Shown here: positions 36,550 through 45,978 of the stretch, piece by piece
Numbering within the stretch: position 1 is the first letter of the stretch
Layout: every line of letters starts with the position of its first letter
Assembly (NCBI RefSeq): GCF_002980575.1
Contig: NZ_PVBS01000002.1
Coordinates: 434,001 to 498,000 of the forward strand
DNA: 64,000 bases
Origin: Sphingobacterium gobiense
GTDB lineage: Bacteria; Bacteroidota; Bacteroidia; Sphingobacteriales; Sphingobacteriaceae
Reading direction: 5' to 3'
The notes under the pieces: generated by a model
Database searches by the model: none
Told to the model about the DNA's origin: nothing
Seen by the model: the letters and a program-made list of their open reading frames with translations, nothing else
Translations under genes and position numbers: made by a program

Positions 36550-38085
36550 ATGAAAAAATTGACAATAATATTAGCAGCTATCGTCTTTCTCTCTGTTTCG
36601 TGCAAGAGAAATTTTGATGAGCCAAATCCCGATATGCTAACGGAGGAATCTTATTGGCAAGATGATGTTGATGCTGTCAAAGGAATCAATGCGGTATACA
36701 GCGGCTTGAATAGAAGCAATAACTATTATAACCGTTGGATGCACTTTCTTTATTTATTACGGTCTGATGAAGGCTTTGGCTCAGGCGGTGATATCGGGCT
36801 AAATAATAATATGGCTTTTTCCTATACCAGCAACAATACGGGCAACGGACAATGGAATGCAATTTTTCATGTCAACTATCGGGCGAATCTGGTCATAGCC
36901 AACGTGCCACAGATCAGTATGGATGAGACTTTGAAAAGACGTATTATAGCCGAAGCCAAATTTTTACGGGCGTTAAATTACTTTAATTTGGTAGTGTTTT
37001 GGGGACGCCCACCACTAGTCTTGGCACCATTGTTACCTACGGATTATCCACCCAACGCAACACCGGGACAAGTGTATGCACAGGTTGAAAAGGACTTGAC
37101 GGAAGCGCTGGTTGATTTGCCGGTCTCGTATGATGCCGCCGAGGTTGGCCGGGTTACCAAAGGGGCTGCGCATGGGTTGCTCGCAAAAGTCTATTTGCAA
37201 CAGGGTAGGTTCAATGAGGCGAAAGACGCGATGGAATGGTTAGTGACCGGAGAGGGTGCAATACACTACGGCTTGATGGCCAATTACGCAGATAATTTCG
37301 ATAAAGATCATGAGAATAACCAGGAGTCGGTTTATGAGATACAATATAAAGAAAATCCTGCAGAGAATGGGGACGACGATACTAATCCAGGCATTAGTCT
37401 AAATACCGGCACGTCCGTGGCCAAGTTTTTAGCGCCGCCAGCACCCGGTCCGGGATACGCCGATGGTGCTGCAAGGCGTTGGATAGTGGATGCATTCGAA
37501 ACCGAAAGAACCGTCGACAACAAAAGAGATCCACGGGCGGGCGTAAGCTTTTTGTATGACTACGCGGATGAGCGTGGGCCTGCCTTTACGATGGTATATG
37601 GACAGACCTGGCAGCAACGGTACGGTACGAATGACAAAAGAGTGTGGTTCCGGAAATTGTTGAACGACCACTGGAGAAATGATGAGAACTTCAGCTCACC
37701 GAACAATTACCGGATGATCCGTTACGCCGATATCCTGTTGATGTATGCCGAATGTTTAAATGAATTAAACCGGACAGGAGATGCTTATACGTATGTGGAT
37801 AGGGTAAGGACTCGGGTCAATTTACCCACGCTAACGACTGCTAAGCCCGGATTAAACCAAGCGGCTTTTCGCGAACAAATTAAACACGAAAGGTTGCTGG
37901 AGCTCGCTGGCGAAGGATGGCGCTATTTTGATATGGTGCGTTGGGGTGAGCTGGCAGATAACCTGGAGGTGCTGAAAGAGCGGGATGCAGATTTCCATAA
38001 TTTTGTGCCCGGTAAACATGAATGGTATCCTATCCCACAGTCAGATGTAGATAATTCCGATTTGACGCAAAACCCGGGCTATTAA
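36550..38085 (+). CDS. SusD/RagB-family outer-membrane lipoprotein
   Basis: The 511-residue product starts best at the ATG at 36550, giving a signal peptide with lipobox 'LSVSC'; the upstream ATG at 36532 adds six residues. SusD signatures include 'AKFLRALNYFNLVVFWG', 'YADILLMYAECLNELN' and 'ERLLELAGEGWRYFDMVRWG'. It lies 44 bp after susC and 44 bp before the next lipoprotein gene, so it is part of the HTCS-linked operon. It should bind the glycan at the surface for the SusC encoded upstream. Confidence 0.94.
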   Translation: MKKLTIILAAIVFLSVSCKRNFDEPNPDMLTEESYWQDDVDAVKGINAVYSGLNRSNNYYNRWMHFLYLLRSDEGFGSGGDIGLNNNMAFSYTSNNTGNGQWNAIFHVNYRANLVIANVPQISMDETLKRRIIAEAKFLRALNYFNLVVFWGRPPLVLAPLLPTDYPPNATPGQVYAQVEKDLTEALVDLPVSYDAAEVGRVTKGAAHGLLAKVYLQQGRFNEAKDAMEWLVTGEGAIHYGLMANYADNFDKDHENNQESVYEIQYKENPAENGDDDTNPGISLNTGTSVAKFLAPPAPGPGYADGAARRWIVDAFETERTVDNKRDPRAGVSFLYDYADERGPAFTMVYGQTWQQRYGTNDKRVWFRKLLNDHWRNDENFSSPNNYRMIRYADILLMYAECLNELNRTGDAYTYVDRVRTRVNLPTLTTAKPGLNQAAFREQIKHERLLELAGEGWRYFDMVRWGELADNLEVLKERDADFHNFVPGKHEWYPIPQSDVDNSDLTQNPGY

Positions 38086-38129
38086 CGTAGAGAGATAGAA
38101 TGATTTATATACACAACCACAAAAAGAGT

Positions 38130-38897
38130 ATGAACATGAAGAAGTTAGTCTGTCTATTCCCGTTTTGTCTGATGCTAATCATAACAAGCTGCAAAGATGA
38201 AGTGGAAATCCCTTCGAGTACGCTGCCGCCGACGGTTATATTGCAGGCGGATGCCATTGCGATAGCCGACGGCACCTACATCCTGAACGTCGAAGGAAGG
38301 AGCGCTTACGGTGGCGCAAAATTGAGTAAAGTAGCGTTTTATAAAGGAGAGGAGAAAATCGGCGAAAAGGATATTGCACCTTACACATGGGCATATCCGG
38401 TCACTGAAAATATACCCGATCAGGAGCTGTCTTTTCATGCCGTTTTGTCTGACGTTGCCGGGAACAGCGTAAAAAGTGATGTGGTGACGGCAACGGTTAA
38501 GGTGTTGCCTATCCGGATAGAGGCTGAACACGCAATTTTGCGAGGTTTAGCGCGGGTGGCTACCGATCGGGAGACAAGAGAGTCATCATCTAACCAAGCA
38601 AAAGTTGGCGCCATAGATAATGCAGAAAGTGGTATTGATGTAACGATCGACGTACGAGCGGCGGGAGAATATCTAATTCGGGTAGCTGCTGGTACTGGTT
38701 TCAACAATACTTCGCACAAAATTTATATTGATGACAAAGAATCCGAAGCACAGGTTTATAATATTCCAAACCTCGGATGGAACGTATGGCAAGCCTTCGA
38801 CCTACTATTTGATCTGGAAGTTGGTAGCCATAAAATAAGTATTCGTCGTCAAAGTGGGTATGGTGAATTGGATTATATAGAATATTCAAAACGATAA
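38130..38897 (+). CDS. Lipoprotein with Ig-like and CBM6/CBM35-like domains
   Basis: The ATG at 38130 is chosen because it gives a signal peptide with lipobox 'LIITSC' and has AAAAAGAG just before it; the product is 255 residues. An Ig-like domain follows ('SAYGGAKLSKVAFYKGEEKIG' region, roughly residues 35-125). The C-terminal 130 residues begin 'IRIEAEHAILRG' and end 'LDYIEYSKR', the pattern of CBM6/35 carbohydrate-binding domains. It has no catalytic domain and probably serves as the extra surface glycan-binding protein of this locus, in the position usually held by SusE/F-like genes. The GH43 gene starts 4 bp downstream. Confidence 0.8.
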   Translation: MNMKKLVCLFPFCLMLIITSCKDEVEIPSSTLPPTVILQADAIAIADGTYILNVEGRSAYGGAKLSKVAFYKGEEKIGEKDIAPYTWAYPVTENIPDQELSFHAVLSDVAGNSVKSDVVTATVKVLPIRIEAEHAILRGLARVATDRETRESSSNQAKVGAIDNAESGIDVTIDVRAAGEYLIRVAAGTGFNNTSHKIYIDDKESEAQVYNIPNLGWNVWQAFDLLFDLEVGSHKISIRRQSGYGELDYIEYSKR

Positions 38898-38901
38898 TGA
38901 T

Positions 38902-39984
38902 ATGAGAAAAATGTATATGTATATATGGGCGTTGTTATTTTTCATAGCTTGCGAAGATAAGGGGGCAGGTCTTTACCTCGGGGCTCCCAAGCCACCAGAG
39001 GCCGATCCGGCAGAAGAGACTATGTATAGAAACCCTGTTTTTGAACCGATTTTAGCAGATCCGACCGTAGTTAGGGACCCCCGGACGGGGTTATTCTATG
39101 CGTACGGAACGGAAGATAATTGGGGAGATGGCGCTGGGAATCGTGTAGTACCGGTTGTCAGTTCAGAAAATTTAACTTCATGGGCGTTGGTCGGACAAGC
39201 GTTTTCTACAAAGCCTAATTGGAAAAACTCAGGTAATATATGGGCTCCTGATGTGGTTTATATGGACGGGAGGTTTGTCATGTATTATTCTTATTCTACG
39301 TGGGGAGATGCTAATCCGGGAGTGGGGGTAGCGACGGCTGACCAGCCATCAGGACCATTTACCGATCAGGGGAAGCTTTTTACAAGTAACGAAATAAATG
39401 TGCCGAATTCTATTGATCCGCATTTCTTTGAAGAAGAGGGGCATCGGTATTTATTTTGGGGAAGTTTTAGCAATGCTGCTACACAGGGAACGTATGTCGT
39501 CGATTTGAGTGACGATGGTTTGAGCGTACCTGATTTATCTCAAAAGACAAAGATAGCAGCTGGTGATTTTGAAGCGGTCATGATTCATAAAAGGGAAGAT
39601 TATTATTACTTCTTTGGTTCTAAGGGGAGTTGTTGTGAAGGGGCCAATAGCCAATATCGTGTATTGGTAGCACGTTCAACAAATTTAAAAGGACCTTATC
39701 TCGATAGAGATGGGCGCGACATCACGGAGCGTGGTCGAGGTACGATATTGATCCAAGGGAGTGAAATATTTGCCGGACCAGGTCATAATTCACGTATCAT
39801 TACCGATGATGAAGGCACAGATTGGATGCTTTATCATGGGATAGACAGGGCTCAAGGAACAGTTTCTAGCGGCGCTACTAGACGTCCCCTGATGCTGGAT
39901 AAAGTTGAATGGCGAGACGGATGGCCTTCGATAGGAGGTTCTATACCGGGCGCAATGCGGACAAAGGCTCCCGTTTTTAATTGA
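38902..39984 (+). CDS. Glycoside hydrolase family 43 lipoprotein, paralog of the one at 8639
   Basis: The 360-residue product has a lipobox 'FFIAC' (Cys17) and the GH43 triad Asp53 ('ILADPTV'), Asp172 ('NSIDPH') and Glu224 ('GDFEAVM'). It shares long stretches with the enzyme at 8639, such as 'NPVFEPILADPTV', 'GSCCEG' and 'NLKGPYLD', so the two are recent paralogs with probably the same substrate. It is the last gene of the operon that starts at 33329 and is followed by a strong terminator. Confidence 0.92.
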   Translation: MRKMYMYIWALLFFIACEDKGAGLYLGAPKPPEADPAEETMYRNPVFEPILADPTVVRDPRTGLFYAYGTEDNWGDGAGNRVVPVVSSENLTSWALVGQAFSTKPNWKNSGNIWAPDVVYMDGRFVMYYSYSTWGDANPGVGVATADQPSGPFTDQGKLFTSNEINVPNSIDPHFFEEEGHRYLFWGSFSNAATQGTYVVDLSDDGLSVPDLSQKTKIAAGDFEAVMIHKREDYYYFFGSKGSCCEGANSQYRVLVARSTNLKGPYLDRDGRDITERGRGTILIQGSEIFAGPGHNSRIITDDEGTDWMLYHGIDRAQGTVSSGATRRPLMLDKVEWRDGWPSIGGSIPGAMRTKAPVFN

Positions 39985-40008
39985 TTCATGGAAAGAAAAA
40001 CAATAAAA

Positions 40009-40053
40009 GACTGTCAACGACCCGGTATGTTAATCCGGGTTAGTTGATAGTCT
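40009..40053 (+). terminator. Rho-independent terminator of the HTCS-linked operon
   Basis: A 17-bp stem with one bulge (arms 40009-40025 and 40035-40052, core CCCGG/CCGGG) is followed by TTTTTT at 40056-40061. Two pairs are G-U only in the plus-strand transcript and would be mismatches in the other direction, so it serves the plus-strand GH43 gene. It reaches into the stop codon of the convergent gene at 40052. Confidence 0.8.
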
Positions 40054-41230
40054 AGTTTTTTAAAGCCTCCTCAAAATCACCAATAAGATCATCGATATGC
40101 TCTATGCCTACCGAGATACGAAGGAGTCCTTTGCTAAAAGATAGCTGATTTCCTTTTTTCCCCGCTTGATGTGCACCCCAGATGCTAGCAGGATGGGTTA
40201 TCAAGGATTCAATTCCACCTAAGCTTACCGCGTTGTGGAAGAATTTTAATTTGCTTAGTATCGCTTGTGCTCTTTGGAACTGTTCGGTATCGTCTTTGCC
40301 ATCGATTTCGATAGCGAGCATACCCGTGAATCCTTTCATCTGCTTTTTTGCCAACGCATGCTGGGGGTGGTTTTCAAGTCCTACATAGGCAACTTTCTTG
40401 ATGGTGGGCTGTCTTTCCAACCATTGCGCTAAGGCGAGCGCGTTTTCATTAATCTGGCGAACGCGCAATGCCAATGTTTTTAAGCCACGTAATAGCAACC
40501 AAGAATCAAAGGGACTCAACGAAGCGCCTAATAAGAGTGACCGGCGCCAAACTTGTTCGATGTACGCTGCCGAACCACATACGGCTCCTGCTGTAAGGTC
40601 ACTATGTCCGCCAAGGTATTTTGTAGCGCTATGGACGATAATGTCGATACCGAAATCAGCTGGTACTTGGTTGATAGGAGAAGCAAAGGTGTTGTCTATC
40701 ATGGTTAAGATCCCATGTTCCTTACCAAGTTTGCCAATATACTCCAAATCGGTAATATCGAGGTTTGGATTGGAAGGTGTTTCCACAAAGATGAGTTTCG
40801 TATTAGGGCGAATAGCAGCCTTGAAAGCATCGTTGTCGGTCTGATCGACCTGGGTCACCTCTACGCCATATTGTAATAAAAAATCACGAATAAACGTCAA
40901 TGATGCAGCGTAATGTGCTTTCTGCGTAATGATATGATCGCCGCTCTTTACGACAGCAAGGACAGCCGTACTGATTGCTGCCATGCCGGTTGCCAATACC
41001 AACGCATCTTCTTTTTGCTCTAATTTCGCTATAAGTGCTGCTGCTTGGCTATTGTTGGGATTACCATGGCGATGATAGAATTCGGGCGATTTTGTTGCCG
41101 TTGCAGCGTGTGCGAAAGATGCTATATCGTCCGCGAGATACGTCGATGTCTGGAAAATCGGTGTAACAACCGATTTCGTGGTATTGAAATGTTCACCTTC
41201 GTGAATTAAAGAGGTTTCTAGCTTTGCCAT
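40052..41230 (-). CDS. Trans-sulfuration PLP enzyme (cystathionine gamma-synthase / gamma-lyase family)
   Basis: The 392-residue product has the full-length fold of the Cys/Met-metabolism PLP enzymes. The PLP-binding Lys is in 'IIVHSATKYLGGHSD' and the cofactor-phosphate segment is 'ALVLATGMAAIS'; the N-terminus has 'TSLIHEG' and 'VTPIFQTSTY'. The reaction (cystathionine synthesis, cystathionine cleavage or methionine gamma-lysis) cannot be fixed from motifs, and no met-pathway neighbours help. It acts in the cytoplasm. The gene is a single unit with a -7-like box at 41251-41258. Confidence 0.9.
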   Translation of the reverse strand: MAKLETSLIHEGEHFNTTKSVVTPIFQTSTYLADDIASFAHAATATKSPEFYHRHGNPNNSQAAALIAKLEQKEDALVLATGMAAISTAVLAVVKSGDHIITQKAHYAASLTFIRDFLLQYGVEVTQVDQTDNDAFKAAIRPNTKLIFVETPSNPNLDITDLEYIGKLGKEHGILTMIDNTFASPINQVPADFGIDIIVHSATKYLGGHSDLTAGAVCGSAAYIEQVWRRSLLLGASLSPFDSWLLLRGLKTLALRVRQINENALALAQWLERQPTIKKVAYVGLENHPQHALAKKQMKGFTGMLAIEIDGKDDTEQFQRAQAILSKLKFFHNAVSLGGIESLITHPASIWGAHQAGKKGNQLSFSKGLLRISVGIEHIDDLIGDFEEALKN

Positions 41231-41250
41231 AGTACGTATATGATATTTGG

Positions 41251-41258
41251 CAAAGTTA
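41251..41258 (-). promoter_or_regulatory. -7 box of the PLP-enzyme gene
   Basis: Read on the minus strand this is TAACTTTG, an exact fit to the Bacteroidota TANNTTTG box, 20 nt before the ATG at 41230. No clear -33 TTG is seen at the usual spacing. Confidence 0.4.
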
Positions 41259-41390
41259 ATGAATAATCTAGCTAAATAGTAGTTTTTTAGTGCGTTTCAG
41301 TCGCGATGACTTGATAAAAAGAAAATATTTAGCTAATATTCGGATTATATGATATACGTATCTTGAGGCAGATAAATCAATCAATAAAAC

Positions 41391-42533
41391 ATGAAAAAAT
41401 TAGGCGTTTTACTTGCTTTCGCAAGTTTATGTAGTTACCTAAGTCAAGCACAGACAGATGATGGAATTATACGACTGGACGAATTCCGTTACCAAAAAAA
41501 ACGTGAAATTATAACGATTCCAAACGTCAACGGATTACAGGTTTTAAAATGTGATTTCCATATGCATACCGTGTTCACGGATGGACATGTGTGGCCGAAT
41601 GTACGTGTTCAGGAGGCCTGGAAAGAAGGGTTGGACGTGATTTCTTTTACAGAACACGTTGAATATACGCCACATCAAGCTGATGTAACGCCCGGGAATC
41701 TAAGATCTTACGAATTAGCTAAAAATTTGGCTGATGAAAGTAATATTATCTTGATCAAGGGAACCGAAATAACAAGGAACACGCCTCCGGGACATTTTAA
41801 TGCGCTTTTTATCGATAATGATAAGAATTTTTTAACCGATAGAGCGAACGCGCTGGATGAACAAGCCATTCAATCGGTGATAGATCAAGATGCGTTTGTT
41901 TTCTGGAATCATCCAGGTTGGAAAGCGACGCAGATCGAAGGGTCTTACGAATGGATTCCATTTGTAGAAAAAATGTATCAAGAAAAAAAATTGCACGGGA
42001 TTGAGGTTGTGAATGGTTTCGGATTTCATAAAAAAGCTCTGGATTGGGCTTTAGATCGAGATTTAACCATTATAGGGAATACAGATATTCATAATTTGAT
42101 AGCGCATGATTATGATATTGAGAGAAAGGGTGTGCACCGCACCATGACGTTGGTCATGGCAGAAGGTCGTTCGGCTACCGCTATCCGTGAAGCGTTAGAG
42201 CGAGGTCGAACTATCGCTTGGTCCAGTAATTACTTATTTGGTAAAGAAGAGCACATCAAAGATCTTTTTCACGCATGTGTTTCGCTAGGTAGCGCTTACC
42301 ATAGCAAAAAGAATGCGCAGGGTGTGGTAACCAACTATTATGAACTTAGCAATCACAGTGACCTGTATTTTGAATTACACCTGAAGAGTGGTAAAGGCAC
42401 CAAAAAAGTGACGCTTTTTCCTTCCTCCTCCCAGATCATTACTGCCCAAGAGGGAGAATCAGAGTTAACTTACGAAGTCGTTTCGACCTATATCCGCAGC
42501 GACAAACATTTAGAAGTTAAGTTAAGCTTATAG
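41391..42533 (+). CDS. Exported PHP-domain phosphoesterase
   Basis: The 380-residue product has a signal peptide ('LGVLLAFASLCSYLSQAQ'). The PHP metal-binding motifs are 'CDFHMHTVFTDGHVWP' (His57, His59), 'ISFTEHVEY' (Glu88, His89), 'VFWNHPGW' and 'IGNTDIHN'. After about residue 300 there is a beta-rich tail. PHP proteins are metal-dependent phosphoesterases; exported members resembling the Sphingobium phosphodiesterase Sb-PDE are known, and this may be one (from memory). It is divergent from the PLP-enzyme gene and convergent with mfd, without functional partners nearby. Confidence 0.85.
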   Translation: MKKLGVLLAFASLCSYLSQAQTDDGIIRLDEFRYQKKREIITIPNVNGLQVLKCDFHMHTVFTDGHVWPNVRVQEAWKEGLDVISFTEHVEYTPHQADVTPGNLRSYELAKNLADESNIILIKGTEITRNTPPGHFNALFIDNDKNFLTDRANALDEQAIQSVIDQDAFVFWNHPGWKATQIEGSYEWIPFVEKMYQEKKLHGIEVVNGFGFHKKALDWALDRDLTIIGNTDIHNLIAHDYDIERKGVHRTMTLVMAEGRSATAIREALERGRTIAWSSNYLFGKEEHIKDLFHACVSLGSAYHSKKNAQGVVTNYYELSNHSDLYFELHLKSGKGTKKVTLFPSSSQIITAQEGESELTYEVVSTYIRSDKHLEVKLSL

Positions 42534-42560
42534 TATATTGCGAAAATAGATAAAATGAGG

Positions 42561-42584
42561 AGGTCAGCATCGGTGTGCTGACCT
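42561..42584. terminator. Hairpin between the convergent PHP and mfd genes
   Basis: AGGTCAGCA (42561-42569) and TGCTGACCT (42576-42584) form a perfect 9-bp stem with a 6-nt loop between the stop codons at 42533 and 42591. It can serve both directions; T-runs are short on both sides. Confidence 0.7.
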
Positions 42585-42590
42585 TCGTGT

Positions 42591-45500
42591 TTATGTCATT
42601 TCGTTTAGCAAATGCAATGCATAATCAATGCTATTCACGTTGCTCAGCGCCAGCCTAAGTTGCCCTTTCACTTCTTTTAAATTCGATATGGCCGGATGTG
42701 CCTGCACGAATGCCAATACCTTCCCAAATTGATCAGATTCAAAATAACTGGACTTTGGATTGCTGACAAAATAACCTTTAAGTGTGTTCTTTTTAAAGGA
42801 AATCTTCTCGAAACCAATCTGTTTGCCCCACCATTGCAGACGCAAGGTATTGAATAGCTCATAAACAGGCTTAGGTATGGTGCCAAAACGATCCTCCAGC
42901 TCTTTTTCGAATGTCGCGAGCTGTCGTTCATTTTCCAGTTTTCCGATCTCGTTGTAGAGATTGTAGCGCTCTCCAATATTGGTAACATATTCGTCCGGAA
43001 TCATCACCTCCAGATCAGTGTCTATTTGGGTAAAAGAGACATACTTTTTATCCTTTTCATCGGCAAATAGTTCCCCAAATTCATCTTCCTTTAGTTCTTG
43101 GACAGCTTCGTCAAGAATCTTGTTGTACATCTCAAAGCCGATTTCGGCTATAAAGCCAGATTGTTCTGCACCCAACAGGTTTCCCGAGCCGCGTATATCC
43201 AAATCACGCATAGCGACATTAAATCCAGAACCTAGTTCAGAAAACTCTTCCAATGCTGAAAGTCGCTTATAAGCTTCGTTGGTTAACGTCGATAATGGGG
43301 GGCTTAGCAGATAACAGAACGCTTTTTTGTTGGAACGCCCTACACGACCACGCATCTGGTGGAGATCACTTAGACCAAACATGTGCGCATGGTTGATGAT
43401 GATGGTGTTGGCATTCGGGATATCTAGACCCGCTTCAATAATCGTCGTAGCGACCAGTACATCAAACTCATGATTGATGAATTTCAGCATGACATCCTCG
43501 AGTTCGTCTCCCTCCAGTTGTCCGTGGGCAATACCCACGCGTGCACCCGGCACCAACTTTTGAATCATGGCACCCAGTTGAGGTAAATCAGCTACCCGGT
43601 TGTGGATAAAAAATACCTGTCCATTTCTTTCGAGTTCGTACGAAACCGCGCCTTGTATAAGTGTCTCATTAAACACGTGCAGTTCCGTTTGGACAGGCTG
43701 TCTATTGGGAGGTGGCGTGGAGATGATGCTTAAGTCACGTGCGCCCATCAGTGAAAAATGGAGGGTGCGCGGAATGGGTGTGGCGGTTAATGTCAACGAA
43801 TCTACATTAGCCCGCATCACTTTGAGTTTCTCTTTAACAGAGACACCAAACTTTTGTTCCTCGTCAATAATCATCAATCCCAGATCCTTAAATTTAACAT
43901 CCTTACTGACTAATCGGTGCGTGCCGATGATAATATCTATTTTGCCTTCTGCAAGACGAGTTAATGTGTCTTTAATTTGTTTTGACGATTTAAATCGATT
44001 GATATAATCAACATTAGCAGGAAGACCTTTCAGACGTTCGCGAAAAGTACGATAATGCTGTAGAGCTAAAATGGTGGTTGGAACCAACACCGCTACCTGT
44101 TTGCTATCAGCTACAGCTTTGAAAGCTGCCCGGATAGCGACTTCTGTTTTTCCGAAACCTACGTCCCCACACACCAATCGATCCATCGGGTGGGGCGATT
44201 CCATATCTCTTTTTACATCGTTGGTCGCTTTCTCCTGATCTGGTGTGTCTTCGTAGATAAAGGATGCTTCGAGTTCGTTTTGTAAATAGGTGTCCGGACT
44301 GAATGCATTTCCGGTTTGGGCTTTCCGCTTAGCATACAGCTTAATAAGGTCGCGGGCTATGTCTTTGACCTTTTTCTTTGTCGTTTTTTTAAGCTTGTCC
44401 CAAGCATCCGTTCCTAGCTTGTTCATTTTAGGAACGGTACCTTCCTTGCCCGAATATTTAGAAATGCGGTTTAAGGAGTTAATATTGACATAGAGCAGGT
44501 CGTTGTCTGCGTAGACCAAACGGATCATCTCCTGTGCCTTCCCGTTGACCTCTACCTTTTCTAATCCGGCGTATTTTCCCACGCCATGATCGATGTGGGT
44601 GATGTAATCGCCCGGCTTCAAATCACGAAGTTCTTTCAGTGTAATGGCCTGCGAGCGTTCATAACCCTTTTTACGCTTATATTTATAGTAACGATCAAAA
44701 ATCTGGTGATCTGTGTAGCAAGCTAATTTTTGTTCGTCATCACGGAAACCTTCGCGGAAACCACGGTGTATCGGTATAAACGTCACCGATTTATCGATAT
44801 CTTCCAGAATGGTGAAAATCCGTTCGATTTGTTTCGTGGAGTCTGAGAAAATAAGATTTTGTATGCCCTGTTTTTCATTTTCCTTGAAATTATGGATCAG
44901 GAGGTTAAAATCTTTGTTGAACGACGGCTGTGGATGTGTGTCAAAAAAAACCGTTTCATCTGCTTTGTAGAAAAATTGCTTTCCAAATTCTATGTTGGGA
45001 AAGTCAAATAGCATCTCCCCGAAGGCCCGGTCGGTCGTAAAGGTAACCCTCGGATCTACCCATTCGCTATTGGCCTGGATATCTTTCTCGGGGAGAGCCT
45101 TCCAGAACTCGGATGCTTTTTTGTAGCCATCTTTCAAGACGTCTAGCGTGAACTGCACATCTTTTAACCAGATGGCACTATTCCGGTCAATGTATTCCAA
45201 TAAGGAGATATGGTTATTGGATAGGAATTTTGCCTGTACATTGGGCACAATAATGACCGTATGTATCTTGCTGACGGAAAGCTGTGATTCCACATCAAAT
45301 GTCCGGATGCTTTCTATATCGTCTCCAAAAAACTCAATCCGGTAGGGGAGATCATTAGAGAAAGAAAAAATATCTACTATCCCCCCACGGATGGCAAATT
45401 GTCCCGGTTCGTATACGAAATCAACACGTTCAAAATCGTATTCATAAAGAAACTCATTGATAAAATCGATGCTGAGTTTGCTTTGCTGCGTAATGCTCAG

Positions 45501-45926
45501 CGTATTCTTTTCTAAATCATCTCGATTAATAACCTTTTCGGCAATGGCTTCCGGATAGGTTACCAGCATTTTGGGCAGTTCAGAAGTATGGTTTAGTGCA
45601 CTTAACGCCTCGGCACGTTGCAGTACATGGGAAGCGTCTATTTGTGTGAATTCATAAGCCTTACGGAATGATGCAGGAAAGAATAGAACCTGTTTGTCCA
45701 ATATGCTTTCTAAATCACTTAAAAAATAGGAAGCTTCCTCGTGTGTAGGTAAAATAAAGATGAAAGGTCTTTCCTGTAAGGTATAAGCTGCCGCGGCTAA
45801 CATTGCATCAGACGAGCCAATAAGCCCTTTAAGATGAATTTTAGGATTTTTTGCCTGTATGCTTTTAACTAGTGATTTTACCTTTTCGCTTTGCGCGTAC
45901 TTATCGAGAATTTCCTGTATACCCAC
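42591..45926 (-). CDS. mfd: Transcription-repair coupling factor Mfd
   Basis: The 1111-residue product is full length and starts at GTG (45924-45926); no in-frame ATG lies just upstream. In order it has the UvrB-homology region, the CarD-like RNA-polymerase-interaction domain ('GDYITHIDHGVGKYAGLEK'), the SF2 translocase with Walker A 'CGDVGFGKTEVAIRAA' and DEEQ box 'IIDEEQKFG', helicase motifs 'TATPIPRTL' and 'QMRGRVGRSNKKAFCYLL', and the C-terminal TRCF domain. It removes stalled RNA polymerase at DNA lesions and recruits UvrA. The hypothetical gene 52 bp upstream is in the same direction; a TAAATTTG box between them suggests its own promoter. Confidence 0.97.
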   Translation of the reverse strand: MGIQEILDKYAQSEKVKSLVKSIQAKNPKIHLKGLIGSSDAMLAAAAYTLQERPFIFILPTHEEASYFLSDLESILDKQVLFFPASFRKAYEFTQIDASHVLQRAEALSALNHTSELPKMLVTYPEAIAEKVINRDDLEKNTLSITQQSKLSIDFINEFLYEYDFERVDFVYEPGQFAIRGGIVDIFSFSNDLPYRIEFFGDDIESIRTFDVESQLSVSKIHTVIIVPNVQAKFLSNNHISLLEYIDRNSAIWLKDVQFTLDVLKDGYKKASEFWKALPEKDIQANSEWVDPRVTFTTDRAFGEMLFDFPNIEFGKQFFYKADETVFFDTHPQPSFNKDFNLLIHNFKENEKQGIQNLIFSDSTKQIERIFTILEDIDKSVTFIPIHRGFREGFRDDEQKLACYTDHQIFDRYYKYKRKKGYERSQAITLKELRDLKPGDYITHIDHGVGKYAGLEKVEVNGKAQEMIRLVYADNDLLYVNINSLNRISKYSGKEGTVPKMNKLGTDAWDKLKKTTKKKVKDIARDLIKLYAKRKAQTGNAFSPDTYLQNELEASFIYEDTPDQEKATNDVKRDMESPHPMDRLVCGDVGFGKTEVAIRAAFKAVADSKQVAVLVPTTILALQHYRTFRERLKGLPANVDYINRFKSSKQIKDTLTRLAEGKIDIIIGTHRLVSKDVKFKDLGLMIIDEEQKFGVSVKEKLKVMRANVDSLTLTATPIPRTLHFSLMGARDLSIISTPPPNRQPVQTELHVFNETLIQGAVSYELERNGQVFFIHNRVADLPQLGAMIQKLVPGARVGIAHGQLEGDELEDVMLKFINHEFDVLVATTIIEAGLDIPNANTIIINHAHMFGLSDLHQMRGRVGRSNKKAFCYLLSPPLSTLTNEAYKRLSALEEFSELGSGFNVAMRDLDIRGSGNLLGAEQSGFIAEIGFEMYNKILDEAVQELKEDEFGELFADEKDKKYVSFTQIDTDLEVMIPDEYVTNIGERYNLYNEIGKLENERQLATFEKELEDRFGTIPKPVYELFNTLRLQWWGKQIGFEKISFKKNTLKGYFVSNPKSSYFESDQFGKVLAFVQAHPAISNLKEVKGQLRLALSNVNSIDYALHLLNEMT

Positions 45927-45948
45927 GTAATGCCAGATCTTGTTTTTG

Positions 45949-45956
45949 CAAATTTA
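45949..45956 (-). promoter_or_regulatory. -7 box of mfd
   Basis: TAAATTTG on the minus strand, 22 nt before the GTG start of mfd, fits TANNTTTG. It lies in the 52-bp gap after the hypothetical gene. The -33 element is not obvious. Confidence 0.4.
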
Positions 45957-45978
45957 CATAAATTTTCTACTACCTTCA

